Below, piece after piece: positions 7,799 to 14,768 of a stretch of 25,396 nucleotides of DNA (within the stretch, counting starts at the first letter, position 1; each line of letters begins with the position of its first letter). Under the pieces are notes generated by a model. It made no database searches. It was not told where the DNA came from and saw only the letters and a list, made by a program, of their open reading frames with translations. Made by a program: the position numbers and the translations under genes. The stretch comes from a virus. The DNA lies in the IMG/VR virus record IMGVR_UViG_3300046000_008493, positions 1-25,396 of that record, one strand, 5' to 3'.

Positions 7799-8645
7799 TT
7801 ACTTTTTTAATTTCTTCAGCTAATTGCTGATATTGAAGTAATGTTACTAAATGTTCATCTTTTACGGATGATTTAGTAGATATCGGTTTAATCAGCGTTA
7901 TAACTTCGTTTAACTTGATTTCAATTGTTCTATCATTAACTTGTTTAACTAAATCAGTTAGTTCTTTTTTAACTTTATTTAGGTTCTCATTAATGAATTC
8001 TTTCAGGTGTTCAGGATTAGAGATATTATTGATAAATTCTTTAAGAACTAACTTTTGTCTATCACTTAGATCAGAATATTTGGAATTGAATTTCTCAATT
8101 AACATTCTGTACGCTAATATGCGTATATTTTTGTCTTCTTTATTGAAACTTTTAAGTTCATCCGAATCATTATTTTCAATTAATTGTTTTTTCGTGATGT
8201 GTTCCATAATGGTAAGCTTATTGATCACGATTTGTTTCGGTTCAATAAACTTATTTTCCATTGCTGCTTCAAATAATGTATAGGCGGCGGCTAATGTTTT
8301 GTAGTTATTTACTTTTGATTTAAAGAAGCTTTCTAGATTATAATGTTTCTTAATTTCTTTAATTAAGTTATATTTTTCCTTAAGTAATTCTTCTTTTTTT
8401 AATTTTTTAGCTTGATCAACAATGGCATTAATTAAAGACTCAGCTTTACCCTCACTTAGGCGAGGTGCAGTTAATACTGTATGATAAAGTTTATGTTCTT
8501 TTGCCAATTCACTGTTAGTAAAAAATTTTTTTACAATTTTTACTGCTTTAGAATCAGTATTAGCCAATGTATCAGATGCAATTTGACGCACTAATAGTTC
8601 AAATAATACACCTGTGTTACGAAATTTGTTATGTTTAATACGCAT
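7791..8645 (-). CDS. Head-module protein of unknown function (284 aa), all-helical
   Basis: Predominantly helical, Lys/Glu/Leu/Ile-rich protein with no recognised catalytic motif. The N-terminal KFRNTGVLFELLVRQIASDTL (residues 7-27) is the most distinctive part; I associate similar stretches with unnamed proteins next to the portal gene in environmental T4-like phages. It follows the portal gene after a 36-base gap that holds an ATATTTATA element and a 6-bp perfect hairpin (8650-8665, stem TAGTAT/ATACTA, loop AATG on the plus strand). A head-assembly role is inferred from position only. Confidence 0.72.
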   Translation of the reverse strand: MRIKHNKFRNTGVLFELLVRQIASDTLANTDSKAVKIVKKFFTNSELAKEHKLYHTVLTAPRLSEGKAESLINAIVDQAKKLKKEELLKEKYNLIKEIKKHYNLESFFKSKVNNYKTLAAAYTLFEAAMENKFIEPKQIVINKLTIMEHITKKQLIENNDSDELKSFNKEDKNIRILAYRMLIEKFNSKYSDLSDRQKLVLKEFINNISNPEHLKEFINENLNKVKKELTDLVKQVNDRTIEIKLNEVITLIKPISTKSSVKDEHLVTLLQYQQLAEEIKKVNG

Positions 8646-8667
8646 AATTTAGTATAATGATACTACC

Positions 8668-8676
8668 TATAAATAT
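8668..8676 (-). promoter_or_regulatory. ATATTTATA element, 22 bases before the 284-aa gene
   Basis: Exact copy of the recurrent nonamer on the coding strand, in the gap between the portal gene and the next gene. The 22-base spacing to ATG would allow a short untranslated leader. Confidence 0.4.
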
Positions 8677-8681
8677 GTAGT

Positions 8682-10571
8682 TTATTTGATTTCATCGCGA
8701 ATGTTATCTTCATTTAACATATCGTTTTCAAATAATGTTGTTTTACGACTAACTGGTAGCTTCTCAAACATTTTTTTATTTTTAAGAAATGTTTCTAACG
8801 CAAGAGGTGAGCCACCTTTCCATTGAGTTTTTGCTAAAACATCTTCTTGATCAGTACCTGCTGAACGATATGTTTTAGACCCAAGACGATCTTTACCAAA
8901 TGCGTTATCTTGTCTATTGATATTTGATACAGATTTTTTTGGACGGCCAACTAGATGTACAGGTTCGTTTGGATTTTTCTCATCATATCCTATTGGTACT
9001 TCACCATCTTTTCTACCCTTACCATACGCTGTTGCTAATTGGTGTGGTGTACCATATACTTGACCTGTTTCTAATGGATCATTACCTTCATTTTCAATTT
9101 GATCTAGTCTAAATTTACGTTTTTTATCTTCAGCCATCAAATCACGATATTCATCATATTGATCTTGACTAAAGTGGAATAAATTATCATAGATCCAATC
9201 TGTTGGTAACAAATTATTTTCCATGATTTGAGAAGCTAAGTCAACTTTTTCTTTCATCAACGCTACACGCTCTTGATCATATATAATTGATGGTGTAGTT
9301 AATGATAATTCAAAATTAGTTAACATTTCACCATCATATCCCTGAGTATATAGATGTACTAATGCTATTTTGGTTAATTCAGATAATAATATTCTTTGGA
9401 TACGTTCCACTGTACGAGCGAAACGAATATCTTCAGCGGCTAATGTAGCTTTACCTGTTAAATCTTTTTCATATCCCATGAACGCTTTAGGTATCTTAAG
9501 AGCAGCGAATAATTTGTCTCTTAAATAAGCAACGTCCTCAATACCATTATATTCTAATCCTTTTGCTGTTTCAATACGAGTACTTTGATCATTACCACGA
9601 ACAGGAATATAAAAATCCTCCATCATGTTCATCATATTGTACTTAAGATTGTATTGACCTGTGGTTGGATCTACAAATGGTACTTTTTTAAGTTTTTGTA
9701 CTGTTTTTTGCATAAATGCTTCTACCTCATTTGGTGGAATAGCACCTACATTCATATAAAATATTCTTTTTTCAGGAGCGCGAACAATACGATGTATTAA
9801 CATTGCATCTTCCATCAAAATCATTTGTTTAAATATCTTACGACCTGGTTCTAGATAACTTCTACCATAAGGAAGATAATTGACATCACTTATTAATCTA
9901 AAGTGAGCCATTTCATAGTTTTCAAAGTAAATATCTGATGTAGATGTACCTAAAGCATATTGTGTTTGAGGAGCAGTTATACCAGATACACTTGTTGGAT
10001 CATATTTAAATCTAATATAGTTTGGATTATTAATATCAGTTCCTTCTTCACGTATAATTGAGTAAGCTGAGAATGGTATTACATTATATACACCAAATTT
10101 TTCAGCTATTTCTAATTTAAGATAAAAATCTCCATACTTACACATGTTACGAGCCCAACTCCATAAATTAAATTCAAGATTTAACACATCATAAAATAAA
10201 TTATAAAGTATTTTCTGAATATTTTCATCACTAGAGCGAATATGAAGCATTTCTCCATGTTCATTTTTTAAAGTACACTCATCAGCTATAATATCAAGTG
10301 CTGAAGCTACAATAGCGTCAGTATCCATTGCTTCATAATCAGTATAAAGTTGTACTCTTAATGTTTGGTAGTTATAAACGTTATTTACGTTATAAATCCC
10401 AGCACCAGATGTTGTATATATTTTAGTGAATCTATCAACTAACGCGTTAGTTTGTAAGGTACCTAATGATTGAATACGATCTGTATCTATTACTCTTAAT
10501 TCGTCTCCACCTACATTTCTAATAACGACGTCTGAGGAGAATAAACGTTTAAGATTGTTAAATAATCCCAT
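8682..10571 (-). CDS. 20: T4-like portal vertex protein gp20
   Basis: Forms the dodecameric ring at the head-tail vertex through which DNA is packaged and ejected, and initiates head assembly. The 629-residue protein shows gp20 family features: LNLEFNLWSWARNMCKYGDFYLKLEI (about 130-155); the central helix region where MILMEDAMLIHRIVRAPEKR matches T4 MEDSLVIYRITRAPDRR; NMMNMMEDFYIPVR, corresponding to the T4 NMSMTEDYWLQRR; and the stretch on AYLRDKLFAALKIPKAFMGY. It is about 100 residues longer than T4 gp20 (524); the extra length is mainly a polar Gly/Lys-rich C-terminal extension after about residue 510. It follows terminase with a 30-base gap. The fold call is confident; the tail extension may contact the neck or core and is unexplained. 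Confidence 0.95.
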   Translation of the reverse strand: MGLFNNLKRLFSSDVVIRNVGGDELRVIDTDRIQSLGTLQTNALVDRFTKIYTTSGAGIYNVNNVYNYQTLRVQLYTDYEAMDTDAIVASALDIIADECTLKNEHGEMLHIRSSDENIQKILYNLFYDVLNLEFNLWSWARNMCKYGDFYLKLEIAEKFGVYNVIPFSAYSIIREEGTDINNPNYIRFKYDPTSVSGITAPQTQYALGTSTSDIYFENYEMAHFRLISDVNYLPYGRSYLEPGRKIFKQMILMEDAMLIHRIVRAPEKRIFYMNVGAIPPNEVEAFMQKTVQKLKKVPFVDPTTGQYNLKYNMMNMMEDFYIPVRGNDQSTRIETAKGLEYNGIEDVAYLRDKLFAALKIPKAFMGYEKDLTGKATLAAEDIRFARTVERIQRILLSELTKIALVHLYTQGYDGEMLTNFELSLTTPSIIYDQERVALMKEKVDLASQIMENNLLPTDWIYDNLFHFSQDQYDEYRDLMAEDKKRKFRLDQIENEGNDPLETGQVYGTPHQLATAYGKGRKDGEVPIGYDEKNPNEPVHLVGRPKKSVSNINRQDNAFGKDRLGSKTYRSAGTDQEDVLAKTQWKGGSPLALETFLKNKKMFEKLPVSRKTTLFENDMLNEDNIRDEIK

Positions 10572-10588
10572 AATTTGTTTGTATATGT

Positions 10589-10597
10589 TATAAATAT
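10589..10597 (-). promoter_or_regulatory. ATATTTATA element, 17 bases before the portal gene
   Basis: Exact copy of the recurrent nonamer on the coding strand, in the 30-base terminase-portal gap. Spacing to ATG is 17 bases. Confidence 0.4.
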
Positions 10598-10601
10598 TTG
10601 T

Positions 10602-12188
10602 TTATATCAACCAGCTGATATCTTCCATACCTCCATTACCTGTATCCATTTGCCATGGATTTTGTTGGAGTGGAGATTGTGGGTTGTATGTATTCGGACC
10701 GGAAATATATGATACTTTTCCTATTCCTCCAAGTGAAGCTCTAGTTAAATCCATTCCTGTTTGTTGAAAACGTAAAGCTGTGTCACGTAAAAACATACCA
10801 ATACCAAACGCCATTACTAAATCGTCATTATATCCATCAGTAGCTTGAGCTTTTCCATTTTTCCAAATAAATGTTCTTAATTCTTCTAATGAACGACGTG
10901 ATTGTATAATACAAGCTCTGTCTCTCATATATGCTTCTAATTTAGAAACAACTAATGGACGTGTTTTAATAGTATTTGAGAAACCAGGCACTAAATTATT
11001 TTCATTTCTGTTTAAGAAATTATCCATTGTTATGTTTGTAGTATCTGATTTAGATGAGTAATACATATTTTTATATCCTCTATCTATAATAGTTTGAACT
11101 GTATCCCATCCTATATTATTGTTTTCAACTACAAGTAATGCTTCATTATATTCAGTAGCTAATGCTACAAGCATATGTCCATAGTCTCTAGTTCCAACTT
11201 GACCTTTATATTCTGCTACTTGTTTTGCTTCCATTATATCAATAACATGACATGCTGAATAGTCTTTACCATCTCCTCTTGCCACGTCAGCTACAACCAT
11301 ATAATTTTTTGAGTAGTCTGGATATTCCCATTTCCATAAGTTACCATCAAATCCAGTTTTAGAAACAGGATCTGCTTGGTAGGTTTGAATATACCAATTT
11401 AAAATATCAGGTTCAACAACTGTATCACCTGATGTACTAAAATCACAATCACATTCTTGGGCAGCATTTCTAAGACCTAAAATAGCATCTTGTTCATCTC
11501 TCCATTTTTGAGTTCTTTCAGGATGTACAGTCCATGGTAATTTAATAGATACAAATCCATTTTTTCCTTCTTCACCACCAATAAATGTTCTATGAAACCA
11601 GTTACCTGTACCATAAGGAGTTGATATAGCTACACATTGTCCTCCTGTAGCTAAAGTTTGTTGCGCAGATGCAAATATCTCATCAATACCTTCAATAAAA
11701 GCAGCTTCATCTAGCAGCAGTAGTGATACTGCTTCAGATCTACCTGCATCTCCAGTAGCGCCAATAGCTTTAATTTGAGACCCATTAGCTAGTTTTAAAC
11801 TTAATTTATTATTTTCTGTTGCTTTTAATTTTAACCATGTTGGTAAGTTATCATAGGCAAATTTTACTTTTGTAACCATGTTTTTAGCAGTTTCCTGCTT
11901 AGTAGCTATACAAAGTATATTTTTATCTTTATTAAATAACATTAACCAAAGTGAATAAGCAGATGATAAAGTAGATATACCTAATTGTCTTGACTTATTA
12001 ACAACATTATATTTATTCTTTTTAAATTGATTTAATACTCCTTCTTGAAATGGATATAAATTAAATTGGATACGACCACGTTGTGGGTGTTGAATCCAAT
12101 AATACTTTTTCATAAAATAAACAGGATCTGTAGCACATTTAATATATTCCTGCTTAATTATATCTTTAATATTTTGTTGATCACTCAT
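10602..12188 (-). CDS. 17: Large terminase subunit gp17 (packaging ATPase and nuclease)
   Basis: Motor that pumps DNA into the prohead through the portal and cuts the concatemer. The 528 residues hold an N-terminal ATPase: an adenine-binding region IQFNLYPFQEGVL (40-52), a deviant Walker A K65-SRQLG-I-S-T, Walker B LLLLD160-E161, and coupling motif STP at 189-191. A C-terminal RNase H-like nuclease follows, with acidic residues D301 (VVADVARGDGKDYS), E355 (LLVVENNNIG) and D455/D456 (DGYNDDLVMAFG). T4 gp17 is 610 residues and has SRQLGKT, so the usual Walker Lys is replaced by Ile here; the Lys six residues earlier may substitute, as in lambda gpA. The gene follows a terminator and an ATATTTATA element 3 bases before the ATG. 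No small terminase gene is visible in this window. Confidence 0.96.
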   Translation of the reverse strand: MSDQQNIKDIIKQEYIKCATDPVYFMKKYYWIQHPQRGRIQFNLYPFQEGVLNQFKKNKYNVVNKSRQLGISTLSSAYSLWLMLFNKDKNILCIATKQETAKNMVTKVKFAYDNLPTWLKLKATENNKLSLKLANGSQIKAIGATGDAGRSEAVSLLLLDEAAFIEGIDEIFASAQQTLATGGQCVAISTPYGTGNWFHRTFIGGEEGKNGFVSIKLPWTVHPERTQKWRDEQDAILGLRNAAQECDCDFSTSGDTVVEPDILNWYIQTYQADPVSKTGFDGNLWKWEYPDYSKNYMVVADVARGDGKDYSACHVIDIMEAKQVAEYKGQVGTRDYGHMLVALATEYNEALLVVENNNIGWDTVQTIIDRGYKNMYYSSKSDTTNITMDNFLNRNENNLVPGFSNTIKTRPLVVSKLEAYMRDRACIIQSRRSLEELRTFIWKNGKAQATDGYNDDLVMAFGIGMFLRDTALRFQQTGMDLTRASLGGIGKVSYISGPNTYNPQSPLQQNPWQMDTGNGGMEDISWLI

Positions 12189-12191
12189 GTA

Positions 12192-12200
12192 TATAAATAT
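12192..12200 (-). promoter_or_regulatory. ATATTTATA element, 3 bases before terminase
   Basis: Exact copy of the recurrent nonamer on the coding strand, directly after the T-tract of the terminator at 12209-12234. Its place right behind a terminator favours a promoter, but the 3-base spacing would make a leaderless message. Confidence 0.35.
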
Positions 12201-12208
12201 ATAAAAGA

Positions 12209-12234
12209 AAGTCTAACCTTACGGGGTTAGACTT
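12209..12234 (-). terminator. Rho-independent terminator upstream of terminase
   Basis: A 10-bp perfect stem on the minus strand (AAGTCTAACC / GGTTAGACTT) with a CCGTAA hexaloop, followed by TCTTTTATAT. It separates the auxiliary genes from the head module. A weaker 8-bp stem with two G-U pairs and a 6-base loop (about 12241-12262) precedes it. The rest of the 94-base gap (12189-12282) holds no gene. Confidence 0.85.
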
Positions 12235-12282
12235 CAGAGCCATAATACTGAGACTATAGCGGGGGTTGTTCCTAAGGTAGAA

Positions 12283-12954
12283 CTATTTTACAAGTAAAAA
12301 TGTTAAGCCAGCTATTGCTAATCCAGCTCCTATTTTACCTATTTGGGCGCGTATCTTAAGTTTATGATTTTCTAATTGGAGTGTTTTATGTTGAAATTTC
12401 CAATCTTTAATCTGATTTTGTTGATTATCAACTATATTTTTATAATTGATTTCTTTTTGAACATATAGTGATATAACACTATCTTTACCCACTATTCTTT
12501 GTCCATTTAAAGTAATAATATCATTTTTGACAACTAATTCTTCTTTAGCACCGTCTAATTCAATTAAATCTTTAGCTACGCTAACTAACACTGGTTGTGC
12601 TAGTGGAAGTGGATTAGTAATTGTATCTAATGGGTAACGTTTATTAAATGAAGATATTAATTCTTTTTCAGTATATGTATCAACTTTACTTTTAGATGAA
12701 TCAATCCATTTAGTTATAACTTTAACTTTACCTTTAGCTTCTTCTAATTGAAGTTCAAGATCATAATCAAGTTCTTCTAAAGCCAATACTTCTAAATCTT
12801 TTTGATGATTATCTTTTTGTAATGAATCAACAACCTGTACTAAGCTATCCTGCTTGACTACAAATTCTTTATTTAATCCACTAAATTTGACTTTGTCAAA
12901 TACTACCCAAATCAATAACAATAAAATAACTACTAATAATATATATTTTTTCAT
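12283..12954 (-). CDS. Membrane-anchored coiled-coil protein, spanin-like candidate
   Basis: The 223-residue protein has an N-terminal hydrophobic helix (ILLVVILLLLIWVVF, about 5-19) after MKK, with no lipobox or clear signal cleavage site. Then comes a long helical, charged, heptad-like stretch (about 30-85), a short non-helical part with RYPLDTITNPLPLAQPV (about 110-126), a second coiled-coil stretch (about 160-205), and a hydrophobic C-terminus (GAGLAIAGLTFLLVK). One or two membrane anchors around a periplasmic coiled coil recall spanins (Rz-type), which disrupt the outer membrane at lysis, or a holin-associated protein. I see no endolysin or second spanin gene next to it, so the lysis role is a guess. 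It is the last gene before the terminator at 12209-12234. Confidence 0.7.
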   Translation of the reverse strand: MKKYILLVVILLLLIWVVFDKVKFSGLNKEFVVKQDSLVQVVDSLQKDNHQKDLEVLALEELDYDLELQLEEAKGKVKVITKWIDSSKSKVDTYTEKELISSFNKRYPLDTITNPLPLAQPVLVSVAKDLIELDGAKEELVVKNDIITLNGQRIVGKDSVISLYVQKEINYKNIVDNQQNQIKDWKFQHKTLQLENHKLKIRAQIGKIGAGLAIAGLTFLLVK

Positions 12955-12957
12955 AAA

Positions 12958-13926
12958 TTAAATTTCTTCGTCTTCAATATCAATTGGTTCATCATCTATT
13001 CCTAATTTTTTTAATTCCTCTTCATCACTTGTTTTACGTTTTGAACCAATAGCCGGAATTTCTTTTTCACCTAATGCTTTAAGAATTTGTTTCAAAACAC
13101 TCCTGGTGTTAGTAGCTCCAAATTTATACTTATCTAGATCATTTAATACTTTAACATAAGCATTATAATCTTCATCTTTTAATTCTTCTAACTTATCAAC
13201 AAGTTGTTGAATTAAACTTGGTAAAGCTGCTTTAGCTACATTTTTAGAACTTTGTTGAGCTGATTTATAATCTGAACTTGACATACCTCCATCTTCAGCT
13301 TCAGTTACATTTTTACCTGTTTTAATATTTGATATAGAATATTGTTTGATAATTTTATCAATCAAATCACCATTATCAACTAACCACTCTCCAGCTTTTG
13401 AACCTGTAGCTGTTATTCTTGGTTTTTTAAGTTTAGCTATATCTTTTTCAGATGGCTCTTTTTCACTTTCATCTCCTGCTGCTGGTGCTTTTTTAGATTT
13501 TATATTTTTCTTACCAATAAACAAATCTTCAGCATCTTCAGGACTTACAAACATATCACCTTCTTCTGGTTCTTCATCAGCAGCAGTAGCTGTCTTAGCA
13601 GTTGTTGTTTGTAGTAATTGATTTCTAATATCTGGAGTAAAAGACCAGTTAATACCTGGAGCTGATTTTTTCTCAATATCACTCTTTAGTAATTCAACCT
13701 CCATTGGTTCAACACCTTGTTCTTTTGCTTGAGCTATAAAATAATTAATAACTTGTTGTTTCCTATCTACTTTAAATGTATCAGGTTTACTAATTCTATC
13801 TTTTATACCTGGAAATTCAGGATTTAGTTTATATTTTTCTTTGGCTAAACGAGCCATTTCCTTCATAGGAACTCTAATTTTAAGTTTATTTTCAATTAGA
13901 AATTTTTTGTAGTCAAAATCTGCCAT
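12958..13926 (-). CDS. Leader-bearing structural candidate (322 aa), unknown function
   Basis: Begins MADFDYKKFLIENKL, nearly identical to the start of the 277-aa head protein at 5980-6813, with an (L/I)-x-E site L10-I11-E12. No other similarity between the two is obvious. Residues 15-70 are basic and helical. About 110-175 is a low-complexity Ala/Glu/Lys/Pro linker. About 220-300 is helical (LPSLIQQLVDKLEELKDEDY, then VLKQILKALGEKE), and the last 25 residues are highly acidic (DDEPIDIEDEEI). Although it lies outside the main head cluster, the shared leader suggests it too is packaged and processed. ATG is 18 bases after an ATATTTATT element. Confidence 0.72.
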   Translation of the reverse strand: MADFDYKKFLIENKLKIRVPMKEMARLAKEKYKLNPEFPGIKDRISKPDTFKVDRKQQVINYFIAQAKEQGVEPMEVELLKSDIEKKSAPGINWSFTPDIRNQLLQTTTAKTATAADEEPEEGDMFVSPEDAEDLFIGKKNIKSKKAPAAGDESEKEPSEKDIAKLKKPRITATGSKAGEWLVDNGDLIDKIIKQYSISNIKTGKNVTEAEDGGMSSSDYKSAQQSSKNVAKAALPSLIQQLVDKLEELKDEDYNAYVKVLNDLDKYKFGATNTRSVLKQILKALGEKEIPAIGSKRKTSDEEELKKLGIDDEPIDIEDEEI

Positions 13927-13944
13927 GATTTGTGTTTATGTGTT

Positions 13945-13953
13945 AATAAATAT
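13945..13953 (-). promoter_or_regulatory. ATATTTATT element, 18 bases before the 322-aa gene
   Basis: One-mismatch copy of the recurrent nonamer on the coding strand, in the 28-base gap after the NadR-like kinase gene. Confidence 0.35.
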
Positions 13954-13954
13954 T

Positions 13955-14476
13955 TTAAATTATATTATCTAATATAGTATTCATACGATCTGCTGTGGAA
14001 CCACTAAGTACTATCATTTTTTTAGGTGGGTAAAGTGTTAATAAGCGCAAAATTTCTTGATTTATATTAGCTCTATATTCAAGATCTGTTTCTCTTACAC
14101 CATTATTTTCCATATTTGTACCTACAGGATCAATATAAAATACAATATCGTATTGTTCTCTTAATAACATAGCTGTGTTTACAAATTGAGATTTTTCATG
14201 CATTGTTATTGATTTAGCTAACATTGTAAATGCAGATACATCCCAAACAGTTCTATCAGCTATAAGATCTTTATGTAATAGCTCACTAGCTCTTTCAGCT
14301 AAAAATACTAATTGACCATTAATTGTTGAATCTGTATTAAGTGGAATACCTAAATCTCTTAAATATTTGCTACGTTCAGTAGCTATTTTATGTTTTTTAA
14401 ACAATTTCAGCTCAGACAACGATTTAACTAATGTTGTCTTGCCTACTGACATTGTTCCGCATAGTCCTATTTTCAT
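13955..14476 (-). CDS. NadR-like P-loop kinase (AAA_28 type)
   Basis: A 173-residue single-domain P-loop protein. It has Walker A G7-TMSVG-K13-T14-T15 right at the N-terminus, an acidic/Arg motif ADRTVWDVSAF (73-83) in the place of the kinase D-R-x-x-x-D region, a beta strand DIVFYID (110-116) before the lid, and a lid with NGVRETDLEYR (125-135) that recalls the nicotinamide riboside kinase domain of NadR and the AAA_28 family. NadR-type kinases convert nicotinamide riboside to NMN with ATP. Related phage proteins are also annotated simply as ATPases or nucleotide kinases, so the substrate is not certain. It sits two genes after a FAD flavoprotein, suggesting a small cofactor or redox group. 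ATG is 21 bases after an ATATTTATA element. Confidence 0.8.
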   Translation of the reverse strand: MKIGLCGTMSVGKTTLVKSLSELKLFKKHKIATERSKYLRDLGIPLNTDSTINGQLVFLAERASELLHKDLIADRTVWDVSAFTMLAKSITMHEKSQFVNTAMLLREQYDIVFYIDPVGTNMENNGVRETDLEYRANINQEILRLLTLYPPKKMIVLSGSTADRMNTILDNII

Positions 14477-14497
14477 ATTGGGTGGGGTATAGTTTGA

Positions 14498-14506
14498 TAT
14501 AAATAT
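14498..14506 (-). promoter_or_regulatory. ATATTTATA element, 21 bases before the NadR-like gene
   Basis: Exact copy of the recurrent nonamer on the coding strand, in the 33-base gap between the 76-aa gene and the kinase gene. Confidence 0.4.
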
Positions 14507-14509
14507 TGA

Positions 14510-14740
14510 CTAAAAACGTGTATCAAATTTTGGATCTTTAGCTGGTGGGACACCATTACTATCACGTTTGCGATCAAGCCACTCATCTTTAGTGTATTGA
14601 AATCCAAACAACCAATATTCTTTTTTACCGTCTGGGTGAATTACTGCAGGATCATCCCAATTATGTAGTTTTCCATTCAGTGCGTATACAACTGTACCAT
14701 CAGGTTTTTTTAATTTTTTTACTGGTTCTAATTTACTCAT
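14510..14740 (-). CDS. Small protein with MORN-like segment (76 aa)
   Basis: Contains NGKLHNWDDPAVIHPDGKKE (residues 22-41) followed by YWLFGFQYTKDEW. This resembles the NGKLHREDGPAV-type repeats seen in many phage proteins, which look like MORN or beta-hairpin repeats. The C-terminus (SNGVPPAKDPKFDTRF) resembles the NGLPxxKDP endings of short phage proteins. No catalytic residues stand out. It lies between the flavoprotein and kinase genes, with a diverged copy of the intergenic nonamer (TATCTTTATT region near 14754-14763) upstream. Function is unknown. Confidence 0.7.
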   Translation of the reverse strand: MSKLEPVKKLKKPDGTVVYALNGKLHNWDDPAVIHPDGKKEYWLFGFQYTKDEWLDRKRDSNGVPPAKDPKFDTRF

Positions 14741-14768
14741 ATTTTTATGTTTTAATAAAGATAGTTAA

